The notes under the pieces were generated by a model. It saw only the letters and a program-made list of their open reading frames with translations. It made no database searches and had not been told where the DNA came from. This document shows positions 55,138 to 64,000 of a stretch of 64,000 nucleotides of DNA, piece by piece. The stretch is from Gambelia wislizenii (lineage: Eukaryota; Chordata; Lepidosauria; Squamata; Crotaphytidae). Location of the stretch: assembly GCA_030847615.1 (NCBI GenBank), contig JAUMIR010000004.1, forward strand, positions 87,769,001 to 87,833,000, read 5' to 3'. Position numbers and translations under genes: made by a program. The number at the start of each line of letters is the position of its first letter. Within the stretch, counting starts at the first letter, position 1.

Positions 55138-55479
55138 CATATGTCCACGAAAACCCATCCCAGAATGCCATTCCTCACTGCTGCTGCCAGCTCCCTGGCT
55201 CTTCTGGAAGCCAGGTAGGGGTCCTTCAGCATGTAACCAAGGCTGGTCACATGCAGGGGGCTTCAGTCACATGTTGTGGGACCCCTGCCTGGCTTCTGCG
55301 TTAGTGAGAAAATGGAAGCTGTGGTGGCTGCGGTGGCAGCTTCAGCAACAGGCAGGCATCCTGTTTGGACTCTGGACCATTTTCTATATTGGGTAATGGA
55401 GGTGGGAGGGACAGGCCAGCTCCACAGTCAGGATACGCCTGCGGGTATCTGGTGCATCTTGCCTGGTGTAGATGAGACC
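55138..55479. mobile_element. TIR element M5, right part of the CR1-split copy
   Basis: GCCAGCTCCCTGGCTCTTCT, ACCAAGGCTGGTCACATGCA and AAAATGGAAGCTGTGGTGGC follow the order of the copy at 15708, ending TGGTGTAGATGAGACC. The flanking TGA (left end) and TGG (right end) may be a 3-bp duplication with one change. Confidence 0.7.
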
Positions 55480-55631
55480 TGGGTATTTTGTAACATTTCC
55501 TTCCAGGTTTTTGGTCATTCAGTTCCTTTTGTCAAATGACTTCTGAGCAGCAGCTGAGCCACTTACTAGCCAGAGGAGATCCGTTTTCCTGAGAAAAATG
55601 GCTGCAGAAATTGGTGATAATTTTTGATTGT

Positions 55632-55890
55632 TATAGAGAAGAATTGTGTGCTTTCAAGTCATTTCTGACTTATGGCGAACATATCACGGGGCTTTCTTGG
55701 CAGAATTTGTTCACTTCTGTCTCATTCTCAGGCCTAATTATTGCAGCAGCTTGAGAAGGAAACTCATATCATTCACCGGTCTGCATGATTCCTTCTCAAC
55801 CCTAGGTCTCCAGATGTAATTGAACTACATTTCCAGTCATTTCCACACAGCACAGCTAATGACCAGTGGTTATGGGAGTTGTAGTCCAAC
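55632..55890 (-). mobile_element. SINE fragment plus a MITE arm
   Basis: 55640-55720 is the tail half of a Sauria-type SINE in reverse (GTGCTTTCAAGTCATTTCTG, ACTTATGGCGAACATATCAC). 55800-55890 carries single arms of the M3 foldback family (GTCTCCAGATGT, then GGGAGTTGTAGTCCAACAAC). Confidence 0.55.
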
Positions 55891-56639
55891 AACATTTTTG
55901 CTTCTTTGTTACATTTATATCCTCCCTTTCCTCAAGGAGCTCAAGGCAGCCAGATTGTTCATTTGTTATTTATTTGTTGTGCTTGCATATTGTTTGATAC
56001 CATAATATTCTTGTGTTTATATTAAATGGATATGGAATACATATTCCAAATCCATATGCAATACAGTATGCAATACTAGGAAATTTACACACTGGTTACT
56101 TGGTTAATGTAAATTACTCTGCTTATGATTAGAGAAAAACAAAACTGAGTGGTAGTACCTACATTTTTTTTACAAAAAATTAAAAATTACATGCCAATTT
56201 CCACTCAAAATTGACCTAAAACAGAAATATTCTAAGAAGGATGAGGTCTGTCAATCAGTCTCAAACTAGCACAAAAATGTTTAGAATGTCAACCTTAGGA
56301 TAAATACTGTTTGGTGGAAACTGGTTCATACGTTCTTGAGCAAAACCTTCAGAAATCCAACAAATTTGTTCAGGAAAAACACAAAATAGTTGGTGGATCA
56401 GATCTAAACTTTTACTACAGTCTTTGATTTGGTTCTGTTAGATAGCACACAATGGCCTAAATCCTATTGTTAGTCCTGACTAGAATAGATCCATTCAATC
56501 AATGAGATGTACTTGTATATTGATTCACCCCTTAAGAATTGATTGAATAAGTCTACTCTAGTTAGGAGTAACCAACAAGAGGCCAGCCTGTGTCTAGTAT
56601 TCTGGGATCAAGCCTGTAGCTTTATAAAGGGTAACAGGC
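55891..56639. other. Unassigned DNA
   Basis: A short LINE-tail-like ATATCCTCCCTTTCCTCAAG lies near 55917. Nothing else recognised. Confidence 0.35.
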
Positions 56640-56880
56640 ATGCAGACAGACAAATATTTTAATTACAGTATAGATCAAAACAATTTTAAAACCATTTAAA
56701 AATAATAAATAATTAAAACCACTCCAGCAACTAATATAACAACAATGCAGTCATAATCATTACAGCCTGGAAAGGCTTGTATGAACAAATACATTTTCAG
56801 CAGGCAAGTAAAATATGAAGCCCTTGCTGCCTCTTGAAACACATGGGGAGAGTGTTCTAGAGGGTAGGTGACACCAGTTA
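56640..56880 (-). mobile_element. L2-like 3' remnant
   Basis: A-rich decayed sequence (AAAACAATTTTAAAACC..., AATAATAAATAATTAAAACC) followed by the reverse of an L2-like GCCTGCTGAAAATGTATTTG segment, as beside the other L2 tails. No coding. Confidence 0.45.
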
Positions 56881-57189
56881 GAGGGCCACCTTTGTGAAGT
56901 TAGCTAATGGCATCCTAATGGTTATGGGACAATCAATAAGGCTTCCATTGAGGATCTCAGGAGTCGACTGGACATGTCTAGGGATAGGTGATCTGCTGGG
57001 TAAGAAATGTAAAGCATCTCAACAAGTATCTCAAATTGTTATCGGGCTGCAACTTCCATCACCCCTCACCAGGGTTATATTGAATAGGGCTAATGGTGTG
57101 TTGTTTCCCACCCATGAACTATACTAAAATACCTAATTACTAGACCAATCTGTATAAGAATGTTCAGTTTTCAAACCCAGACTTCCCCA

Positions 57190-57290
57190 CCATGGTACCC
57201 TTCAGATGTCTTGTACAACAACTTCCATCTTTCCTGCTCGGGATGATGGGAGTTGTAGACCAAGTCATCTGGAAGACACAATGTTAGAGA
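57190..57290. mobile_element. Foldback MITE (family M3)
   Basis: CCCTTCAGATGTCTTGTACA and ACTTCCATCTTTCCTGC are mirrored by GATGATGGGAGTTGTAGACC and GTCATCTGGAAGACACA. Confidence 0.6.
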
Positions 57291-57395
57291 AGGCTATCCT
57301 AGTTCAAACCAAACAAAAATACAGCATACCTAAAAGTACAGCTTAGCATTCTCAGCATTAACTAAGAGTTCTTCGATTACCTAAAAGCTCTCACC

Positions 57396-58213
57396 ATGGA
57401 CACTGAGGGACTGCGGCAGTCACTTGCAACACTTGTGTGATGTTTGTCTTCTTGTCTACAGACTTGGAGAACTTCACATGCACCAAGTGCAAGCTGGTAG
57501 CCCTCTTGGAGGAGAAAGTCCAGCAGCTGGAGACACGGGTAGCTACACTTCAACAGATTCGTGAGCAAGAGGTTTTCCTGGACAGAACAGAACGTACTGT
57601 CTTGGACAGGGACCGCACAGAGGAAGTGGCTGCAGAGGAGAGGGTCATTTCACAGACACAGGAAGTAGACAGCTGGAGGAATGTCACACACAGAACAAGA
57701 AAATCCAGGGATTCTTCGAGCAGCTTGCAGCTACAGAATCGATTCAAAGCCCTCTCCCTTATCAAGGACAATGAGGAAGAACAGCATGGGCAGACTTCAG
57801 GGGCAGAGCAGGGGACCTTGAGAGTACCACCGCAAGGAACAGCAACTGTGAAGCCTCGGTGGAGGCGTGTGGTGGTGGGGGACTCCTTGCTGTGGGTTTG
57901 TGGGCCTGACAAGATGTCTCGGCAGGTGTGTTGTCTCCCTGGGGCAAAGATCCATGATGTGACAGAGAGATTGACAAGACTCATCAAGCCTACGGATCAT
58001 TACCCCTTCCTTTTGGTTCATGTGGGAACCAGTGATACTGCAAGGCACAGCTTTCCCAAGATCAGAAGAGATTATGAGGCCCTAGGGAGGAAGCTGGAAG
58101 AAATGGATGCACAGGTTGTCATCTCATCTCTTCTGCCAGTTGAAGGGCATGGTCCAGGAAGGGAGAGGAAAATAGCCGATGTAAACAACTGGCTCCATAG
58201 ATGGTGTCACTGA
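57396..58213 (+). pseudogene. CR1 ORF1 (zinc motif, coiled coil, esterase)
   Basis: An ATG at 57396 in a CACCATGG context begins MDTEGLRQSLATLV and stops at 57438. The body continues in an overlapping frame (57437-58213, 258 residues). That frame has a CTKC motif (residues 15-18), a leucine/glutamate heptad stretch (about 19-50) that looks like a coiled coil, a basic linker, and an SGNH-type esterase domain with the GDS nucleophile block VVVGDSLLW (GDS at 148-150) and the HVGTSD block (about 195-200; usually HVGTND). CR1 ORF1 proteins are RNA-binding and carry this esterase. The early frame break makes this copy defective, but the domain itself is open to its stop. Confidence 0.85.
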
Positions 58214-58489
58214 GAACAATTTGGATTCTTGGATCATGGGCTGCGCTTCCATGAGGGGGGACTTCTGGCAGGAGATGGGGTGCATCTTATGACAGTTGGC
58301 AGAAACATTTTTGCCAACAGTCTCAAGAATTTGATCAGGAGGGCTTTAAACTGAGTCAAATGGGGGAGGGAGACAGTATTCTGGAAGGCAAAAGAGCTGG
58401 AGAAAATAGTCAAACTGTCATAGAGGGAACAAGGCAAACAGCGCAAGGACCCAACAGTGGGAGGCAAAAAAACTTGCACAGGCAGCAAG

Positions 58490-60968
58490 TAAAGGGAACA
58501 CATGGTCTTAGATGTCTGTACACTAATGCACAGAGCATGGGAAATAAGCAAGATGAACTTGAACTCCTAGCACTACAAAACAAATACGATATAACAGGCA
58601 TTACTGAAACCTGGTGGGATGAGTCACATGATTGGAATGTAGGAATAGAGGGGTATAACCTTTATAGGAGAAACAGGCCAAACTAGGAAAGGAGGAGGAA
58701 TAGCATTATATGTCAGGGATATTTACACCAGTGAAGAGATCCATGACATCAATACTGGAAGCCAGGTGGAGAGCATCTGGATAAAAATTAAAGGGGAGGG
58801 AAACAACACGGATGTTATTGTGGGACTCTACTACAGACCTCCAAGTCAGACGGAGGAATTGGATAATGCCTTTCTAGACCAGATGAACACACATGCAGAA
58901 AGGAGAGATGTAGTAGTGATGGGTGACTTCAACTATCCTGATATTTGCTGGCAATCTAACTCAACCAAAACTTCAAGGTCTAGCTAATTCCTTACTTGCC
59001 TGGAAGACAATTTCATGGTCCAAAAGGTGGAAGAGGCAACAAGGGGGTCAGCTAGTTTAGATCTGATCCTAACCAACAGGGATGACCTGGTTAATGGGGT
59101 GCAAGTGGTGGGATCCTTAGGTGAAAGTGATCATGTTCTCCTGGAGTTTGTTATACAATGGAAAGGAGAAGCCAGGCATAGTCAGACACGCATTCTTGAG
59201 TTTAGGAAAGCCGATTTCAATAAACTCAGGCAAATACTGGGGGCGATTCCATGGTCAGGAATACTAAAAGAGAAGAGACCTCAAGACGGATGGGACTTTC
59301 TCAAAAGGGAGATACTGAAGGCACAATTTCAAACAGTACCATTGAGGAAGAAAAATGGGAGGTGTCTCAAGAAACCAGGATGGATGACTAAAGAACTTTC
59401 AACAGAGCTAAGTTTTAAATGGAACATGTATAGGAAATGGAAAAAGGGGGAAATCACCAAACAAGAATTCAAAGAGGTAGTGAACACATGTAGGAGTAAA
59501 GTCAGAAAAGCTAAAGTGTAGAATGAGCTCAGGCTTGCTAGGGAGGTTAAGAACAATAAAAAGGGTTGTTGTTTTTTTGTATGTCTGCAGTAAAAGGAGG
59601 AAGATGGAAATGGTAGGGCCACTATGTGGGGAAGATGGCAAAATGCTAACAGGGGACAGAGAAAAGGCAGAATTACTCAACACCTTCTTTGCCTCCGTGT
59701 TTTCAGAAAAGGAAAAGGGGGACCAACCTGAGGAGAATGGAACAGAGGACACAATAGGGGAAACCCAGCACAGAATAACCAAAGAGGTAGTACAGGAATG
59801 CCTTCTTAATCTAAATGAATTTAAATCTCCAGGACCAGATGAACTACATCCAAGAGTATTAAAAGAGCTGGCAAATGTGATCTCAGAGCCATTGGCAATA
59901 ATCTTTGAGAACTCTTGGAGAACAGGAGAAGTCCCAGCAGAATGGAGGAGGGCAAACGTTGTCCCCATCTTCAAAAAGGGGAAAAAAGAGGATCCCAGCA
60001 ATTATCGTCCAGTTAGTCTGACATCAATACCAAGGAAGATTCTAGAGCAGATAATTAAACAGAGAGTCTGTGAACATTTAGAAGGCAATGCCATAATCAC
60101 AAAAAGTCAACATGGGTTTCAGAGAAACAAGTCATGCCAGACTAATCTGATCTCTTTTTTTGATAAAATTACCAGCTTGGTAGATGAAGGGAACGCTGTG
60201 GACATCGCATACCTTGATTTCAGTAAGGCCTTTGACAAGGTTCCCCATGACATTCTTGCAAACAAGCTTGTAAAATGTGGGCTAGACAAGTTAACTGTTC
60301 AATGGATTTGTAATTGGTTGACCGGCCGAACCCAAAGGGTGCTCAGCAGTGGCTCCTCTTCATCTTGGAAAGATGTGACCAGTGGGGTGCCACAGGGTTC
60401 TGTCCTGGGCCCAGTGCTATTCAATATCTTTATCAATGACTTGGATGAGGGAATTAGGGGCATACTTATCAAATTTGCAGATGACACCAAATTAGGAGGA
60501 GTAGCTAATACCCTAGAGGACAGGATCAAAATTCAGAATGACCTGGATAGACTGGAGAACTGGGCCAAAGCTAACAAAATGAAATTCAATACGGAGAAAT
60601 GTAAAGTACTGCACTTAGGGTGGAAAAATGAAATGCATAAATATAGGATGGGAGAGACCTGGCTGAATGAGACCACGTGCGAAAGGGATCTAGGAGTCCT
60701 AGTAGACCACAAGTTGAACATGAGTCAACAGTGTGATGCGGCAGCTAAAAAGGCCAATGCGATTTTGGGCTGTATCAATAGAAGTATTGTGTCTAGATCA
60801 AGGAAAGTAATAGTGCCGCTCTATTCTGCCTTGGTCAGACCTCACCTAGAATACTGTGTCCAGTTCTGGGCACCACAATTCAAAAATTCCTGCATGGCAG
60901 GGGGTTGGACTGGATGGCCCTCGTGGTCCCTTCCAACTCTACAATTCTATGATTCTATGATTCTATGA
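58490..60968 (+). pseudogene. CR1 ORF2 (endonuclease-reverse transcriptase)
   Basis: The endonuclease starts with TNAQSMGNKQDELELLA and GITETWWDESHDWN (to 58686). A frame change leads to ESIWIKIKGEGN, GLYYRPPSQTEELD and GDFNYPDICWQ (58766-58987), ended by a TAA at 58985-58987. The same frame resumes with SASLDLILTNRDDL and SDHVLLEF (59015-59521), then a TAG and a second frame change. The frame 59523-60968 (481 residues) holds the reverse transcriptase: SPGPDELHPRVLKEL, NYRPVSLTSIPRKILEQ, YLDFSKAFDKVPHD, GVPQGSVLGPVLFNIF and FADDTKLGG (about 60474), with both catalytic aspartates present. The C-terminus is lost to the deletion after about 60888. It cannot retrotranspose by itself. Confidence 0.9.
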
Positions 60969-61944
60969 ACTCATGTGCCAGCAGTGCAATTTGAGTGGGT
61001 GGCCGTGCTTTACCTTTGGAATTTGTGCAGTGTTGCACACAGTTCTCTTACTCTGATCAGATTACAACTTGAATGCTGAGATTATTAAACCACAGCTATC
61101 ACATATTCATACACACAAGCGGACAAGCAGAATCCCCACCCTTAGGAAACATTTGGCTTTGGGCACCTGAGTCCACAGGGCAGTGATAACTTTCAGCTCT
61201 CTCTTGCTGCCTAGACCTTACATCTTAGTCACACTCTGACTGAGATTTTCCTATGGATAGTCCCTTGATATTGCTGGCATCTCTAATTGTTTGCACTGAA
61301 GTCTCCTCTGCTAGCAGGGCAGAGGTTACTGGACATGCTGGTGCCAGGTCTTAGTTCACTGAGACATGCAAAACAGTGTTATTCAAAGTGATGATCGACA
61401 GACCAATACCAGTCTGCAAGCTATTGGCTCCCGGTCTATGGTGAGTTTCCAGGAAACTATGCATATATGGTAATAGTATGGTACAGGTTTCTGGCACATT
61501 GGGGGAAAATTGCCAGTCCGCTATATCAGATCAGAAGCATCCAACCAAATGAGAAGCAGGATGGGGTGAATGGGAGGCAGTCTGAGTGAAATGCTTAGAT
61601 TTCAACAAAATCACACTGCAGAAGTTAATACCAATCAGGGGAAGATAAAGCCTGAAATAACAGCCCATAGAACTTACTGAGATATGTTGTCTGAATTCTG
61701 TGCCAAACAGGTCAAAACTCTGTTTAGATGAGAAGACGACCAAGGGAAATATAGAAAGGGAGAAAGGAGTTTAGAAAGCCATGGTGGTATTATGCAAAGA
61801 CAGCTGGTTATTTTCATGTCAGTGGGGCTTGAAAATCTACTCCAGGTTTTTGACCAGACTTTAAAGGAATTGCTGAACCCTGTTTCTCAAATATTCAGCA
61901 GCCTGGATCACTCCTTGGTCATTTAAAAACTTAGAGTGAATTCA
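60969..61944. other. Unassigned DNA
   Basis: No gene or repeat recognised. Confidence 0.35.
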
Positions 61945-63062
61945 CTTAATTTTTATTTATTTATTTATTTAATTATTTTACTTATTGGATTTATATCCCG
62001 CCTTTCTCCTAAGATGGGATTCAAGGCAGGTTACAATAGTTAAAAAATACAACTAAAACCTCACAAATTACAAAAGTTAAAAAATAATTAAAGTTCCATT
62101 ATTAAAATATAGTTAAAAATACATAATTAAAAACATTAAATGGATAAAAATACAAAAAACAAAAAACAAAAAACCCAACAACAGCACACCAAGTAAAATT
62201 CACAAGTCAAATGCCTGCCTAAATAAAAATGTCTTCAACTGCTGACAAAAAGAGAGCAGGGAGGGGGCCAACCAAGTTCCACAGTCTGGAAGCAGGCACG
62301 GAGAAGGCTCTCTCCCAAGTCCTCACCTGTGAAGGTGGTGGGACTGAGAGAAAAATGTCCCCTGCTGATCTTAACACTCAGGCTGGCTTGTATAGGGAGA
62401 TACAGTCTTTCAGATAGTCTGGACCCAAGCTGTTTAGGGCTTTAAAGGTCAAAGCCAGCACTTTGAATTCTGCCTGGAAATGGACTGGTAGCCAGTGCAG
62501 CTGTTTCAACCAGGGGGGTGGGGGTGGGACTCACATGATCCCTGTAGCCAGCCCCAGTCAACAGCCTGGCCGCAGCATTTTGGACCCACTGAAGTTTCCA
62601 AACAGTTCCCAAAGGCAGCCCCACATAGAGCGTGTTACAGTAGTACAAATGGGGTGTAATCAAGATGTGTCACTGTAGCCAGATCTGACTTGTCAAGGAA
62701 CGGGCGCCGCTGGCACACTAGTTTTAACTGTGCAAATGTTCTCCCATCCACAGCCAAAACCTGGGCATCCAGGTTCAGATCTGAGTCCAGGAGCACACCC
62801 AAGCTGTGAACCTGAGATTTCAGGGGGAATGTGATCCCATCTAGCACAGGCTGAATCCCTATTCCCTGATCTGCCTCCCTACTGACCAGGAGCACCTCTG
62901 TCTTGTTTGGATTAAGTTTCAATTTGTTCACCCTCATCCAGTCCATTACTGACAACAGACACTGGTTTAGCACAAAAACAGCTTCCTTGGAGTCAGATGG
63001 AAAGGAGAGATAGAGCTGTGTGTCATCAGCATACTGATGACACTGAACTCCAAAACTCTGGA
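61945..63062 (-). mobile_element. L2-type LINE, 5'-truncated
   Basis: The 3' tail lies at 61945-62030 (TTTATTTATTTATT, TATATCCCGCCTTTCTCC). Minus-strand frames give MDWMRVNKLKLNPNKTEVLL, VHSLGVLLDSDLNLDAQVL and RRPFLDKSDLATVTH (62973-62635), then NTLYVGLPLGTVWKLQ and NAAARLLTGAGY (62663-62442). A (T)ADDTQL-like remnant lies near 63020-63040. It closely matches the L2 at 33555-35240. The polymerase core upstream is lost. Confidence 0.8.
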
Positions 63063-63948
63063 TGACCCTAATTCAGGGCCATTCCAAAGCAATGGTGGAA
63101 GCACAGAAAAGGGGATGGATCTCATCGGAGCCACTGCCTCCTCACAAACAGGAGCTCCATAGAAAGCCTGCCCAGCGTGCTGCTGCTTCAACTGAGGGCA
63201 GAACAGGGCTCATGTGTGATCAAAGAGGAGGGGGTAGAGCGACCCCCTCCTTGTTGATCACATGTCCAGGTGCCCATTTTTGGCCTCAGCAGAAGCAGCA
63301 GCATGCAGGGCAGCCTTTCCATCGAGCTCCTGCTTTTGAGGAGGTGGAGGTAGCAGCTCCAAAAGCAGGCCATCCCCTTTCCTGTAGTGTTCAGCATGAG
63401 GAAAGGGGGTGGCACTGCTCTTGCCAAGTGGACAACTGGATCGACCAAATCAGACTCAATCCAGCTGCCTGTACACCAACAGAAACCAAAGCCACTACAG
63501 TGTTTCTGGAAAAGATCAGACTTTTCCCCAACTTTGCTTAGTGTGGGGCAAAGTTGGGTTAAGGGATAAAATCATGTTACCTCCACAGAAGTAGCTGTAC
63601 ATCATGAGGACTGCCAGCACCAGATTCAAGATGAGTACAGCATTTCTGGCCCATGTGGACACAGCCAGACAGTGAGGGAGAAGGACAGCCATGAACACAT
63701 TTTCAAGCTCAAGAAATGAAATCTGTAAAGTTAGTAGGGCCACGTCCCATGTTTGTATTCAAGAATATAAAGGTTCTCTTGTCTAAATATTAGTTTTGTC
63801 TTCAGGTGCCTCTGGGGAACTCAGAAGCTGGACAAGAAGGTTGTAGTCTTATTTTATTGCCTCTCACCAATTGGTCTTAAGTGACACTTTACTTCCAAAT
63901 CTGCCTTCCTCCATCAGGACTAGTAGCCACTGGTACTAAACAGGCATT
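63063..63948. other. Unassigned DNA
   Basis: Contains a partly mirrored segment: ATGTGTGATCAAAGAGGAGG (about 63213) with CCTCCTTGTTGATCACATGT (about 63246), and CAGGAGCTCCATAGAAAGCC (63149) mirrored by CCTTTCCATCGAGCTCCTGC near 63314, so a foldback element of about 63110-63400 is likely. No gene recognised. Confidence 0.4.
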
Positions 63949-64000
63949 GTAGTTTGCAATCCAATAAGCTGAGATGTTTGACTGCTAAAGGGTTAACTGA
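63949..64000 (+). mobile_element. Copia-related LTR, cut by the window edge
   Basis: TGTAGTTTGCAATCCAATAA, GCTGAGATGTTTGACTGC and AAAGGGTTAACTGA match the solo LTR at 6724 almost base for base and the copia LTRs less closely. The first bases (TRTTGGGATA) are missing or altered. The right end lies outside the window. Confidence 0.7.

Larger units (their letters stand above)
57340..60968 (+). mobile_element. CR1 LINE, near full length with a 3' internal deletion
   Basis: This copy keeps ORF1, the endonuclease and reverse transcriptase in order and the diagnostic 3' tail of ATTCTATG repeats (about 60943-60968). After QFWAPQF (about 60885) it jumps straight into the 3' UTR (CCTGCATGGCAGGGGGTTGG), so the thumb and C-terminus are deleted. 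Compared with the copies at 11045 and 51484, roughly 450 bp are missing. The 5' boundary is approximate. Confidence 0.88.

Noticed and set aside
57437..58213. Host esterase gene
   Set aside because: The GDS and HVGT blocks follow a CTKC/coiled-coil region and precede a CR1 ORF2, so it is CR1 ORF1.

Overview
The window looks like repeat-dense, gene-poor DNA from a squamate reptile (lizard). The clues are the mixture of element families: CR1 and L2 LINEs, an L1 relic, R4/Dong-like LINE remnants, tRNA-derived SINEs with a BovB-like tail (Sauria SINE type), a Ty1/copia retrotransposon, gypsy/ERV-like solo LTRs, and many short foldback or TIR DNA transposons. I recognise no host exon, tRNA, rRNA or CRISPR array. 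Every recognisable coding stretch belongs to a transposable element and nearly all are broken. Species and chromosome cannot be told from the sequence alone.

Layout. 1-5.3 kb: an L2 on the minus strand and old remnants. 5.3-9.7 kb: foldback MITEs, an R4/Dong-like remnant, a copia-related solo LTR, and a LINE whose 5' half is inverted (twin priming) between perfect 11-bp target duplications. 9.7-14.1 kb: one minus-strand L2 cut by a CR1 and by a solo LTR. 15.7-22.6 kb: TIR/foldback elements, a 919-bp solo LTR that splits one arm of an inverted-repeat element, a Sauria-type SINE inside a MITE, and a CR1 3' end. 22.6-33 kb: mostly unassigned DNA with a TIR element at 24.7-25.3 kb. 33-36 kb: a 126-bp hairpin, an L2 and a LINE 3' end. 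37.2-37.5 kb: a 335-bp foldback element.

39.1-44.6 kb: a structurally complete Ty1/copia element. It has 603-bp LTRs differing at 9 sites, a 5-bp target duplication, a primer site matching the anticodon arm of initiator tRNA-Met, and decayed gag and pol. Its RNase H region is interrupted by a 480-bp pogo/Tigger-like TIR element. 45-46.3 kb: an L1 3' end. 48.6-51.0 kb: a second, far larger member of the same TIR family, filled with 27 head-to-tail 74-bp units, every one a GC-rich hairpin. 51.3-55.5 kb: a four-level nest (TIR element, interrupted by CR1, interrupted by a second TIR element, interrupted by L2). 57.3-61.0 kb: a CR1 retaining ORF1 (esterase type) and most of ORF2. 61.9-63.1 kb: another L2. 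The last bases are the start of another copia-related LTR.

The most unusual feature is the hairpin-array TIR family at 43182-43661 and 48581-51012. The target duplications and nested insertions also give a readable relative history of transposition.
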